From Thiosocius sp963753845 (GTDB lineage Bacteria > Pseudomonadota > Gammaproteobacteria > Chromatiales > Chromatiaceae): a stretch of 64,000 bases of DNA. Below the pieces are notes generated by a model. It saw only the letters and a list, made by a program, of their open reading frames with translations. It was not told where the DNA came from and did no database searches. Of this stretch, positions 42,933-51,732 are shown piece after piece (the stretch's first letter is position 1; the number at the start of each line of letters is the position of its first letter). The translations under genes and the position numbers were made by a program. Where the stretch lies: the NCBI GenBank assembly GCA_963753845.1, contig CAVWEI010000017.1, positions 62,001 to 126,000 of the forward strand, written 5' to 3'.

Positions 42933-43463
42933 CTAGGTGTCTGCAAGGCGCAAGTGGCAGATCCGAACGGAGGCATCATCCGGGTCGGGTTTGATGCTGA
43001 AGCCGAGTCGCATGGCCAGCCTCAGCATCGGCTGGTTTCTCGCCAGCACGAATCCCTCCATTTCATGCAACCCGCGCCGTTTCGCTGCAGCAACGAGTGC
43101 AGTCATGAGCGCACGACCAAGGCCCAGGCCGCCACGGTCAGCGGAGACAGTCGTCGAAAATTCGCAGCTGGTCGGATCTGCTCCAATCAGGAACATGGCG
43201 CTGCCAACAATGTCGATCCCGTCGTCGGCCGGAACGGTTGCCACGATCCCCAGGCCGATCTCGGGAAGGGAGGCAAGCGCCTTGCGCAAGCGCTCTACGT
43301 TCGGCTCGCCGACGACGCGCATGAAGCGCATGTAACAGGCGTCCGGGCTCAGCCGTTCAAAGGCCTGAAGGAACTCCACCTCGTCGGATGTGCGCATAGC
43401 ACGAATGTGCACCACACCCCCGTCGCGCAAGGTCAAGTCGAAGGGGGCAAAGTGGGCGTCCAT
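42933..43463 (-). CDS. GNAT family N-acetyltransferase
   Basis: 176 residues from ATG 43463 (CGAGGA upstream; longer starts at 43484 and 43610 are possible). GNAT fold: VVHIRAMRTSDEVEFLQAFE at the start, then DACYMRFMRVVGEPN, and motif A in DRGGLGLGRALMTALVAAAK (acetyl-CoA pyrophosphate loop). The MGFSIKPDPDDASVRICHL tail is typical of the Pat/AcuA-related acyltransferase domains. Soluble; substrate unknown. Possibly a protein lysine acetyltransferase given the neighbouring pta-ackA genes, but this is inference. Confidence 0.8.
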   Translation of the reverse strand: MDAHFAPFDLTLRDGGVVHIRAMRTSDEVEFLQAFERLSPDACYMRFMRVVGEPNVERLRKALASLPEIGLGIVATVPADDGIDIVGSAMFLIGADPTSCEFSTTVSADRGGLGLGRALMTALVAAAKRRGLHEMEGFVLARNQPMLRLAMRLGFSIKPDPDDASVRICHLRLADT

Positions 43464-43653
43464 GGTCGGCAGTCCTCGTGTCATCCGAAGGTATTGTTGA
43501 GAAAGCCTGTTCACGGCACAGTTTGAGTGCACGATAGGCATACTGTCGACAGTTGTCCCAGGGCCTGCCATCGATCCATGCAACAGAGGAGCGGACATGT
43601 CGTGGCGCATCCTGCGCTGTTACCTTTAAAAAGTGTCGAACCAGGAATACAAG

Positions 43654-43821
43654 ATGCCAGCCAAACCCTCGGCGAGACCGACTGACGAATGGTCAGGCAA
43701 GGTGGCGGAGACCGCCATTCGTCTCGGCGTGCTGGCTGTCGTGCTGGCCTTGGGTTACAAGCTGTTTCAGGCCTGGCTGGTGACGGGACCAGCTGTAAAC
43801 AAACCCGCTGACGCCGTATAG
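43654..43821 (+). CDS. Small single-helix membrane protein, 55 aa
   Basis: ATG 43654 with AGGA seven bases upstream; a GTG at 43633 is an alternative. Charged N-terminus (MPAKPSARPTDEWSGKVAET) then one membrane helix (IRLGVLAVVLALGYKLFQAW) and a short tail. No family known to me. Divergent from the GNAT gene. Confidence 0.5.
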   Translation: MPAKPSARPTDEWSGKVAETAIRLGVLAVVLALGYKLFQAWLVTGPAVNKPADAV

Positions 43822-43900
43822 CCTGGCTGTCGGTAGAAGCGCTACAAACGCCCTTTTTTCTGTTTAAAAAGCGCATTCCCCGTTTGTCAGCGCCACCAGG

Positions 43901-44062
43901 CTATCGTCGATCGGCCGCCGGTTCATCTGCGCTCAGGCCACGAACGGCCCCCAGCTCCCGAAACGCCTTGGCGCAGCCGTAGGCGATCGAATGCTCGTTC
44001 GCGATGCCGATGACGAGGGCCTTGTGGCCCGCCAGAACCGGACTGCGTGACTCGGCTGACAT
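43901..44062 (-). pseudogene. fabI: Truncated enoyl-ACP reductase (fabI) 5' fragment
   Basis: ATG 44062, with AAGGAG ten bases upstream inside the end of ackA, so its start region is intact. MSAESRSPVLAGHKALVIGI followed by ANEHSIAYGCAKAFRELGA is the NAD-binding start of FabI (G-I-A-N-x-x-S-I-A-x-G). After about 38 residues the sequence leaves the family and stops at codon 54 (family about 255 residues). The catalytic Tyr-Lys part is gone. FabI commonly closes DUF3141-pta-ackA clusters, which supports the assignment. Confidence 0.75.
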
Positions 44063-44074
44063 TCTGTTACTCCT

Positions 44075-45260
44075 TCACGCCTGCTCGATCAGGCGTCGGG
44101 TATGGCGCGCGATCATGAGCTCTTCGTTGGTCGGGATGACCCAGGCCGATGTCCGGCTGGTCGCGGTGCTGATGCGTGGCCCATGGGCCGCATTGGCCTC
44201 GGCGTCGAGTTCCACGCCGAGCCAGGCGGCATCGCGGCAGACCCGCGCGCGGATCTCGGCGGCGTGCTCGCCGATACCGGCAGTAAACACCAGGGCGTCC
44301 AGTCCACCCAGCGCGGCGGCCAGGGAACCCAGCTCGCGCCCGATGCGGTAGACGAACAGATCCACCGCAAGCTGCGCGCGCGGGGCGTCGCTCTGCAGCA
44401 GGGTACGCATGTCGCTGGACAGGCCTGAGACGCCGAGCAGCCCGGACTCCTTGTAGATCAAACGCTCGATGGCGCGGACGTCCATGCCGCGCTGGTCCAT
44501 CAGATAGAGCATGACGCCCGGGTCGAGCGCGCCGCTGCGGGTGCCCATCGGGAGTCCCTCGACGCCCGTGAACCCCATGCTGCTCGCCATGCTCCTGCCG
44601 CCCTGCATGGCACAGGCGCTGACGCCGTTGCCGAGATGACAGACGATGGTTTTGCCGGAGGCCGCCCGCTGGTCGAACTGCGACAGTACCGAGGCGACGT
44701 ATTCGTAGGACAGGCCGTGAAAGCCGTAACGGCGCACCCCGGCCTCGGCATATTCGGGCGGCAGGGCATACAGCTGCGAGATCTCCGGGTTGCTGCGGTG
44801 GAACGAGGTGTCGAAACTGGCGACCTGGGGCAGCTCGGGGGCAAGTTCGAGGAGCAGCCGCACCGGGGCCAGGTTGTGCGGCAGGTGCAGCGGGAACAAG
44901 GGGACGAAACCTTCCAGATAGTCGAGGACCTGCGCGGTCACGCGCACAGGACCGGTGGCATCGGGCCCGCCATGCACCACCCGGTGACCGACCGCCAGGG
45001 GTCGGTAAGTCGGAGAGTTCCGCGCGCAGGTATTCCAACAGGTGCTGGAGCGCCCCGTCGTGTCCGGGGGGGTGCCCGGCATCCCAGCTGTGCTCGGCGA
45101 CGACCGCGCCGCTACCGTCTTTTGCCAGGAAAGCGGCCTCGGTGTACAGGCCCTCGGTCTGCCCCCGCAGCAGCAGGTCCAGATCCCCGCCCTGGGTGGC
45201 GAAGACGGAGAACTTGATACTCGATGAGCCGGCGTTGAGAACGACGATGGCGTCCGACAT
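44075..45260 (-). pseudogene. ackA: Acetate kinase, frameshifted
   Basis: The first 85 or so codons (from ATG 45260: IVVLNAGSSSIKFSVF, the phosphate-binding start) end in one frame at about 45005. The remaining 300 codons are in the next frame: LAVGHRVVHGG, VASFDTSFHRSNPEI, IVCHLGNGVSACAMQGGRSM and FTAGIGEHAAEIRARV are all diagnostic acetate kinase motifs. Joining the frames gives about 395 residues, the family length. Unless this is a sequencing error the enzyme (acetyl-phosphate + ADP to acetate + ATP) is inactive. It lies 3 bp after pta and 12 bp before the fabI fragment. Confidence 0.8.
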
Positions 45261-45263
45261 GCT

Positions 45264-46658
45264 TTACTCCTGGTGCGGGCTCAGTGTGGTCTGGCTGCGT
45301 CGTGCCTGGGCGACCAGCGCCATGACCGCGGCGGAGGCGAGGCGGGTGCGTACGCTGTCCGCGCGGCTGGTCAGCACGATCGGCACGCGCGCGCCCAGCA
45401 CGATGCCCGCCGCGTCCGCGCCGGCCAGGTACTGGAGCTGCTTGGCCACCATGTTGCCGGCCTCGAGATCCGGCAGCAGCAGGATGTCCGCCCGGCCTGC
45501 CACCGGGGACACGATCTTCTTGGTTTTTGCGGCCTCTTCGCTCACCGCGTTGTCGAAGGCCAGCGGGCCGTCCAGGATACCGCCGGTGATCTGACCGCGG
45601 TCGGCCATCTTGCACAGCATGGCCGCGTCCACCGTGGCCTGCATGTCCGGGTTGACGGTCTCCACCGCCGCGAGGATCGCCACCCGTGGCGGATCGATCC
45701 CGAGCACCGGCGCGAGGTCGATGGCATTCTGCACGATGTGCACCTTGTCCCTGGCCGTCGGCGCAATGTTGATGGCCGCATCGGTTACCAGCAGCAGGCG
45801 CGGGTAGGTCGGCACATCCATCACGAATACATGGCTGACGCGGCGGTCGGTGCGCAGTCCGGTGGCCGAGGCGACCACCGCCCCCATGAGCTCGTCGGTG
45901 TGCAGCGAGCCCTTCATCAAGGACTCGACCTCACCGGCCCGGGCCATGGCCACGGCCTGCTGCGCCGCCGCGTGGCTGTGCTCGGCCGCGACGATGCGAT
46001 AGGGCGAGAGATCAACCCCCTCGGCCTCCGCCACGGCGCGGATCCTGTCTTCGGGGCCGACCAGTACCGGCTCGATCAGGCCCCGCTTCGCCGCCTCGAT
46101 GGGACCCAGCAGCGAGTCACGGTCGCAGGGATGAACGATGGCGCAGATGACCGGGGGCGCCCCCTGGCAGCGCTTGAACAATCGGCTGAACCCGTCGTTG
46201 CGACGCAATATGATCTCGGGTGTCGCGAGGTCGGTGTAACTGATGCGTTCGGTCGGCGCGGCCACGGTGATGGTGCCGGCCAGCAGTTCGTCATCCCCGC
46301 GACTTACGCGGCATTCGAAAACGATCTGGTGGCCCTGCGGACGCTTTTCCAGAGCAGTCACCGTGCCCGTCACCTCGTCGCCCACGGTCAGGGCGCCGGA
46401 GAACGTCAGGTTCTGCGCCAGGATGCTGGTACCGGGCCCGGGCAACCGCCGGTTGAGCATGCCGGACACCAGGGCTTCCGCGCCCACCGCGTCCGAGACC
46501 ATCTGCTGCGGCGGCGCCTCGCTGTCGATGTGGAAGGGATCGATCTCGCCGGAGACCATGGCGAGTGCCTCCACGTCGGCCTCGGAAAGGACGTGGGAAA
46601 GGGTCAGGGACGCACCGACCTGGATCTCGTCATAGGTCTGATTGGTGAAGGATCTCAT
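45264..46658 (-). CDS. Bifunctional MaoC-like hydratase / phosphate acetyl(butyryl)transferase
   Basis: 464 residues. N-terminal MaoC/hot-dog domain (about 1-140: VSGEIDPFHIDSEAP with the hydratase-type D-x-x-x-x-H motif, FSGALTVGDEVTGTVTALEK). C-terminal PTA_PTB domain (about 165-460: SLMKGSLHTDELMGAVVA, VFVMDVPTYPRLLLVTDAAI, ADILLLPDLEAGNMVAKQLQ). Enzymes of this layout are annotated as bifunctional enoyl-CoA hydratase/phosphotransacylase; the second domain swaps acyl-CoA and acyl-phosphate. Overlaps the DUF3141 gene by 4 bp, and ackA follows after 3 bp: an operon for acyl-phosphate metabolism. Confidence 0.9.
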   Translation of the reverse strand: MRSFTNQTYDEIQVGASLTLSHVLSEADVEALAMVSGEIDPFHIDSEAPPQQMVSDAVGAEALVSGMLNRRLPGPGTSILAQNLTFSGALTVGDEVTGTVTALEKRPQGHQIVFECRVSRGDDELLAGTITVAAPTERISYTDLATPEIILRRNDGFSRLFKRCQGAPPVICAIVHPCDRDSLLGPIEAAKRGLIEPVLVGPEDRIRAVAEAEGVDLSPYRIVAAEHSHAAAQQAVAMARAGEVESLMKGSLHTDELMGAVVASATGLRTDRRVSHVFVMDVPTYPRLLLVTDAAINIAPTARDKVHIVQNAIDLAPVLGIDPPRVAILAAVETVNPDMQATVDAAMLCKMADRGQITGGILDGPLAFDNAVSEEAAKTKKIVSPVAGRADILLLPDLEAGNMVAKQLQYLAGADAAGIVLGARVPIVLTSRADSVRTRLASAAVMALVAQARRSQTTLSPHQE

Positions 46659-49018
46659 GTTCGGCTCTTGCCTGACGGACTGGGGGCCTTGCGCGCCCGC
46701 CTCTTCGGTTGGGTCGGTATGAGCTTGGCGGGCTCCTCGCCGAGCACACCGTGGATTCGGGCGAGCATCTTGCGCTGGGCGTCAGTGACGCCCGCAGCCT
46801 GAATGCGCGGGTCGGCCAGCAGACGCTCAAGCAGGGTGACGAGGCGCTGGCGATCTTCGGGCTCGCGCAACAGGGTCGGCAGCGAGGTGATGGCCCGCTC
46901 GGGCTCGTAGCGGCAGATGATCTCCTGCTCCCCGCGGATGCGCCGGGCCTCATCCCTGGGGATGTCCGGCAGCAGGTCCCGGTACTCGTGAAGCAGCTCC
47001 TCCTTGAGCTGCAGTCGCTCAAGGGGCAGCGGCTCGCCGTGGCGGCCAAGCAGGTGAGCGGTGCGGGTGACAGCCTCCGTGTAACCACCCTCGGCGATCG
47101 ATGCCAGCGCGTCGCGGACGAACGGCAACTCTCGCGGGTCGCTGGGGGGGCCAGCCGGCGCTTCTCTCCTCGTGCCTGTCGGCCAGATAGGCGAGAACAG
47201 ACTGCCATAGGTCTGGAAGAACATAGCCTCGGACGTGGCGTCGCGGATGTCGCGGTAATAGTCCAGCGATGCGCTCACCAGCTCCGAGACCATGGCCTCG
47301 ACCTGGCGGTAGGGCTGCTCCTGGCTGGCGGCCTGCCGCTGGGACCTGACCAGGTCGGCCGCCGGACCGAGCCACTGCAGCCAGGGGTTGAGGTCCGAAA
47401 TGGCCCACCGCTGGAAGCGCAGCGGGTGGAATTCGCGCCCGAGTTTGGCGCTGAACTCGTTGGACATCGACTGCACCAGGGGACGGGCGAACAGCTCGTA
47501 GGCCCGCTGATTGAACTCGCCGATCTCGGCTACGGCCTCGAACGGCTTCTCGTCGGCCCGCTTCAGTCGGTTCATCCGCGCCATGACCTCCTCGAGCTGG
47601 CGCTCGACAAACTCGACGTCATAGTCCACCGAGCCATTCTTGCCGTGGATCTCGTTGATCTTCATGCCATAGAGTCCCGGGGGCAGGGCCTCGACGGACT
47701 TGAGCACGGAGACGATCTGGGCGTGCTCCTTCCTGGCGACCTGTCCCGAGACGAAGATCCCGAGGTGGCCGATGTCCTCGTGCAGCAGACCGATGATCGT
47801 CTGGCCGCGGGACTTGATCTCATCGGTGGAGCCATACACGTCCGCCACCCAGTTGAACGCCTGCTGGGGCGGGGTGATGTTGTCACCCATGGAGGCGAAC
47901 AGGATGATCGGCGACTTGATGTCGCGAAGATCGAAGGCCTTGCCGCCCTGTGCCTGCACTCCGCCGGTCCAAAGGTCGTTGCCGACGAACAGGTCATCGA
48001 CGATCCACTCTATCTCCTCGCGGTTGAGGAGATAGAAGCCACCCCACCAGCGCTCGAAGTCGAGGAAGCGCGGAGGCTCGGTGTCGACGTTGGCAAACAG
48101 GTGGTAGTACTTCTTCCAGAGGGTGTTTGCCGGGTTGAGGTTCTCCATGTTCTCGACCAGGTAGGCCCCATCGAACAGGCCGTTGCCCATGTCGGCAGCG
48201 AGCGACGCCATCCAGGTCCCACCGAGCGCCCCACCGGCGTAACGCATGGGGTTGTTACCCTCGCCCTCGCTCCAGGCTCCGCCCCAGTACGACATGGGCG
48301 CGCCGTTGATAACGATCGGTCCGGTCTCATCGGGGTTCGACGAGGCCAGCATCATGGCGGCCCAGCCACCCTGGCAGTTGCCCACAATCACGGGCTTGGG
48401 GCTGTCGGGGTGCAACTCCCGCACCTTGTGCACGAACTTTTCCTCCGCGCCGCACACGTCGAGCAGGGTCTGCCCGGGCTCGGGTTCCGGGAAGAAGATC
48501 ACGAAATAGACGGGATGACCGTCGCGCAGCGCCACACCAACCTGGGAATCGTCCTTGAACCCGCCGATACCGGGGCCGTGCCCGGCGCGTGGATCGATAA
48601 TGATGTAAGGCCGGCGCTTCGGGTCCACGGTGACGCCCTGCGGCGGGATGATGCGAACGAGTGCGTAATTGACGGCACGTTCGAAGCGGCGCGCGTCGAG
48701 TACCATTTCGTAATCGAAATGCAGCACCGGCGGCTTGCCGGCCTGCTCGTGCTCGACGAAGTTGTTGCCCCTTTGGCGCAGGGTATCCCAGAAAAGCACG
48801 CTTCTTTGTGCGAAGTCATTGGAATACTCGAACCACTGGTTCCAGACGTCCCAGGGTGCCATCGGCTTGGATAACTGCGCCGATATATGCTTTTCGAACG
48901 CCTGTTGGGTCCGTTCATTGAAGCGTTCCTGCGCCAGACTCGCGCGCTTTTTGTAAAGCTGGCCGACCTTGGTGGTGAGGTCCTGGGAACGAACCGCGTG
49001 CTTGGCGATATCTGTCAT
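46655..49018 (-). CDS. DUF3141 alpha/beta-hydrolase (PHA synthase-related)
   Basis: 787 residues from ATG 49018 (AAGGGGA upstream). Alpha/beta-hydrolase core: nucleophile elbow VIVGNCQGGWAAM (Cys about 215), Asp 379 in SMGDNITPP and His about 418 in HEDIGHLGIF. A Cys nucleophile in G-x-C-x-G links it to PHA synthases, and DUF3141 proteins are thought to act in poly-hydroxyalkanoate or acyl metabolism (not proven). Long helical N- and C-terminal parts flank the core. First gene of the cluster with the phosphotransacylase, acetate kinase and FabI. Confidence 0.88.
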   Translation of the reverse strand: MTDIAKHAVRSQDLTTKVGQLYKKRASLAQERFNERTQQAFEKHISAQLSKPMAPWDVWNQWFEYSNDFAQRSVLFWDTLRQRGNNFVEHEQAGKPPVLHFDYEMVLDARRFERAVNYALVRIIPPQGVTVDPKRRPYIIIDPRAGHGPGIGGFKDDSQVGVALRDGHPVYFVIFFPEPEPGQTLLDVCGAEEKFVHKVRELHPDSPKPVIVGNCQGGWAAMMLASSNPDETGPIVINGAPMSYWGGAWSEGEGNNPMRYAGGALGGTWMASLAADMGNGLFDGAYLVENMENLNPANTLWKKYYHLFANVDTEPPRFLDFERWWGGFYLLNREEIEWIVDDLFVGNDLWTGGVQAQGGKAFDLRDIKSPIILFASMGDNITPPQQAFNWVADVYGSTDEIKSRGQTIIGLLHEDIGHLGIFVSGQVARKEHAQIVSVLKSVEALPPGLYGMKINEIHGKNGSVDYDVEFVERQLEEVMARMNRLKRADEKPFEAVAEIGEFNQRAYELFARPLVQSMSNEFSAKLGREFHPLRFQRWAISDLNPWLQWLGPAADLVRSQRQAASQEQPYRQVEAMVSELVSASLDYYRDIRDATSEAMFFQTYGSLFSPIWPTGTRREAPAGPPSDPRELPFVRDALASIAEGGYTEAVTRTAHLLGRHGEPLPLERLQLKEELLHEYRDLLPDIPRDEARRIRGEQEIICRYEPERAITSLPTLLREPEDRQRLVTLLERLLADPRIQAAGVTDAQRKMLARIHGVLGEEPAKLIPTQPKRRARKAPSPSGKSRT

Positions 49019-49188
49019 CGTGGGTCCCCTTCTGCGCGAAAGCGCATACGATCTATGATGTTGCAGTGCAGCATTCCGTCCGTCTGGAGTCAATTGTGAA
49101 GGTTGCGCCCCGTCAAGATTGCCGCTGATTTGCCGCGACATGCGCCTCCCCGGGATCCGCCCGGTTGCCGTTGTTCAGAGTTCAAAGG

Positions 49189-49803
49189 TCAGGGTGCCGG
49201 CTGCAGTCGGGCAGAGAAATTCAACGACCCGCGAGAGAAATGCAGATCGATCGCTTCCAAGCGTGCGGTTGCAGTGATGCATGAGCGGGAATCACTCGAG
49301 TGGGCCGAACTCGGACCAAATGACTCACCGGGCTTCGGTATTTGGAAACACGATTGAGCCCAGTCTGGGCTATTCACCTTCGCCAGGCGCTCCGTCCGCC
49401 ACCGGGCCGGTGTACAGCCACCCCAGCGCCGGAATGCGCGTATGAAGGTACTTGCGTCTGCATGGCCGAGTGCCTCAGAGATCTGGCTTACCTCCATCCC
49501 GGTGTCTTGGAGCATTTGCCGCGCTATCTCGAAGCGGCCCTCATCCAGGCGTTCCTGAAAGCTCGTGCCGCGATCATTCAGGCGACGCCTCAGTGTGCGG
49601 CTATGCATCGAGAAGAGTTCGGCGACCTGGTGCGATCTGGCGTGATCTGTCAGCAGCGCGGATCGAAGCACACTCCGTACCTGCCCCGGCAAGTCGTCGC
49701 AGAATCTGAATTCGAGCGCGTTGATCTGCTCCCGCAGCAGATGCTGCAAATATGGGTCGGCTCGGGATATACGCAGATTCAACCAGTCTGCAGTAAACAC
49801 CAC
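49189..49803 (-). pseudogene. AraC-type regulator lacking its N-terminal domain
   Basis: About 135 residues match the end of the Arabinose_bd_like/HTH_18 type: ALEFRFCDDLPGQVRSVLRS, VAELFSMHSRTLRRRLNDRG and ISEALGHADASTFIRAFRRW. The sensing domain (about 200 residues) is missing and mini-IS copies 4/5 start 9 bp upstream, so the element most likely cut the gene. The frame runs past the normal C-terminus (WRTERLAK) for another 60 residues of unlikely sequence. Confidence 0.7.
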
Positions 49804-49811
49804 TGCGTTTG

Positions 49812-50142
49812 GAGTCCCCGATAGGGGATCTGCATACCTCTCGCCTTTAGGTGACGGATAGTTCCGGTGAGATAAGCTCGGTGAATGGAATCGTACAAGC
49901 GGGGAAGTGATGCGGTCTGGGACTGCAGGTGTCGTAGGGCCGGCTGTGCCGGCCGATCATCCGTCAGGCGCAGCCTGACCTACGACTGCAAACCCCTCGC
50001 CTTTAGGCGACGGATAGTTCCGGTGAGATAAGCTCGGTGAATGGAATCGTACAAGCGGGGAAGTGATGCGGTCTGGGACTGCAGGTGTCGTAGGGCCGGC
50101 TGTGCCGGCCGATTATCCGTCAGGCGCAGCCTGACCTACGAC
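49812..50142 (+). mobile_element. IS200/IS605-type mini-elements, copies 4 and 5 in tandem
   Basis: Left hairpin CCCCgataGGGG at 49815, then two direct copies of a 156-bp unit (49831-49986 and 49987-50142). Each has GCCTTTAGG[CT]GACGGATAG, an ATG (49885, 50041) with MESYKRGSDAVWDC of a Y1 transposase, and REP palindromes (GGGCCGGCTGTGCCGGCC, GTCAGGCGCAGCCTGAC). The unit was duplicated after the transposase was lost. Confidence 0.75.
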
Positions 50143-50532
50143 TGAGATCCATTGAGGAGTATCATCATCTGCAGAAAATGGCTTAACAATCCGTTTCAAA
50201 TCGACATTGGCTTTCGCCTGAAGCGTGAAGGACCCCATCAATGAGTAACGCTATCCAGTTCTTCGATCAATGATTCAAGCGAATACTCAACAACTTTCAA
50301 GGTTAGGAACCTCGGCCAGATCCAGCCATTGCGACTGCCTAAAATTGGCTGAGTCGAGCGGCAACTAATCCCTCCCAATGCAGACAGTCACCTTTGTTGG
50401 GCATCGGTCTCTTGATCGGCCTTACGTTGAGCTTCACATAAGGCCGACAAGAGGCGTTGCCCCCGCATAGGTGGTTGTCTGAATCGGGAGGGTGGCCGGC
50501 CGTTCGATGCGGACAAGGCTATTGATAGATCT
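50143..50532. other. Intergenic, no gene recognised
   Basis: 390 bp; only short frames without family character. Nothing else noted. Confidence 0.3.
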
Positions 50533-50823
50533 TTAGGCTAAGGATTCTGCTGCATCCTGGTGCTTCAGGATTCGCATAATTTCCACACCGTCGCCTTCAA
50601 TCCGGTAGTAAATAGAATGCACCCCGCACACACTGCGTCTGTATCCAGATCGGATGTGCTCAACGGCAGGATAAAGTTTTGGTTGATTTGCCAACACGGA
50701 AAATCGTTGCTTGAGCAGATCGCGGTATCGATCGGACTGCGCCACACCGAAATGCTCATCACCATATTGTGCGATTCCGATCAAATCCTCTTTCGCGCTC
50801 TCAGAAAGCCGATAATCAGGCAT
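50533..50823 (-). CDS. parE: ParE/RelE superfamily toxin
   Basis: 96 residues. ParE features: YRLSESAKEDLIGIAQYGDE, FSVLANQPKLYPAVEHIRSG-Y-RRS and SIYYRIEGDGVEIMRILKHQ. ParE toxins inhibit DNA gyrase, others in the superfamily cleave mRNA; the E-H-I-R-S-G-Y-R-R pattern and partner favour ParE. The start overlaps the antitoxin stop by 8 bp, the standard antitoxin-first order. Confidence 0.88.
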   Translation of the reverse strand: MPDYRLSESAKEDLIGIAQYGDEHFGVAQSDRYRDLLKQRFSVLANQPKLYPAVEHIRSGYRRSVCGVHSIYYRIEGDGVEIMRILKHQDAAESLA

Positions 50824-51082
50824 GTTTCGTCCGGTGGCGTTTTCGGGCCTCTTTCCAAATCGCGTCTACAGAGCTACCACTAAAACCACTCCGCTCGCCT
50901 TCAATCAGTGCGGAACGAATTGCTTCGAGTTCTGTGGCGGTTTCTTGCTCTCGAATCTGCCGCTCTCGGATTAATTCGCGGATAACTTCGCTCTCGTTGC
51001 CGTAATGTCCGGTTTCGATCTGCGCCTTGATCCAACCATCTTGTTGCTCGGTCACCGTTATGCTTTTTTTGACCATTGGCAT
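50816..51082 (-). CDS. parD: ParD-type antitoxin
   Basis: 88 residues. Ribbon-helix-helix N-terminus (KKSITVTEQQDGWIKAQIET, GHYGNESEVIRELIRERQIR) and a C-terminal charged tail that would wrap the toxin. Binds its own promoter and neutralises ParE. An 11-bp palindrome sits upstream of the start (51115), suited to autorepression. Confidence 0.88.
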   Translation of the reverse strand: MPMVKKSITVTEQQDGWIKAQIETGHYGNESEVIRELIRERQIREQETATELEAIRSALIEGERSGFSGSSVDAIWKEARKRHRTKHA

Positions 51083-51114
51083 ATCGCTTCTCCGGGGTGC
51101 TAGGGATTAAGATA

Positions 51115-51125
51115 CTACTTAGTAG
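51115..51125. promoter_or_regulatory. Candidate ParD operator CTACTTAGTAG
   Basis: Perfect inverted repeat 33 bp upstream of the antitoxin start, next to an AT-rich stretch (TATATTATG on the minus strand) that could be a -10 element. Confidence 0.45.
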
Positions 51126-51309
51126 CATAATATACTCCGTATCGGACGTTAGATTAAACGATCAAATTGTTCAATGTCGCGGCAGGAAGGCTTTTCGACG
51201 ATCTTGCTTTGCCCAGAAGCGTCTGCCGGCGATTGTGTTGCTGAGTCGTGGACGGCCGCTATCAGGCACACAGCTGGATGCGTGCAACCGGCCAAATGCA
51301 GACACGACG

Positions 51310-51329
51310 AACCCCGCAAAAGCGGGGTT
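51310..51329. terminator. Terminator-like hairpin
   Basis: AACCCCGC-aaaa-GCGGGGTT, perfect 8-bp stem with a 4-base loop. On the minus strand it follows a frame ending ALGLAGIGYQRRR (stop at 51355), a PEP-CTERM-like tail. No run of T is attached, so function as a terminator is inferred from the stem only. Confidence 0.45.
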
Positions 51330-51732
51330 CTATCTGGCCGCCATGGATCGAGTCTTACTCTGTTTTGACGCACCTGCGTCGCTGATAGCCGATGCCGGCC
51401 AGGCCGAGTGCCCACGATGGGCGAGATCGCCGGTCAAAGCGGTCGTCGCAAGGGCCGGCATCACCGTGGCGGCAGGAGTCTGGGCCGGTTCCATCCTGTT
51501 CACGCTCATCTCTGGTTGGTTTGTTTGAGACGTCCACGACCTTGAGCCCGGTTGGTTCGGGCGGCCTTGGTGTGGTTCAACGATGGGGCGTGCGGCGGAA
51601 ATCTACTGGCCATTCGGTGCAAGCCGGGGCTGCGCCCCTGGTGCGTCGCAGCGCGGGTCCGATAGGTCGCGGGTGTGCGCGGCGGCGCACTGGGGGGTTG
51701 CAGGCGAGCGCGCGGGCATGACGCTGCGTGGC
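51330..51732. other. Intergenic with a possible PEP-CTERM relic
   Basis: Minus strand near 51355-51410 gives ALGLAGIGYQRRRCVKTE, resembling the hydrophobic stretch plus basic tail of PEP-CTERM sorting signals, but the preceding Pro-Glu-Pro part is not found. Plus-strand frame 51343-51528 (61 codons, one hydrophobic segment) overlaps it; I could not decide between them and call neither a gene. Confidence 0.3.

Noticed and set aside
42671..42994. 107-codon plus-strand frame before the GNAT gene
   Set aside because: Overlaps the acetyltransferase end, lacks family similarity and has irregular codon use.
46709..48874. 721-codon open frame antisense to the DUF3141 gene
   Set aside because: Shadow frame; the opposite strand carries the hydrolase motifs.
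49831..50142. CRISPR or phage att duplication at the 156-bp direct repeats
   Set aside because: Units are adjacent with no spacer and carry transposase codons and REP hairpins; they belong to the mini-IS family.
51343..51528. 61-residue plus-strand peptide with one hydrophobic segment
   Set aside because: No ribosome-binding site, and the opposite strand shows a PEP-CTERM-like tail; left undecided rather than annotated as a gene.
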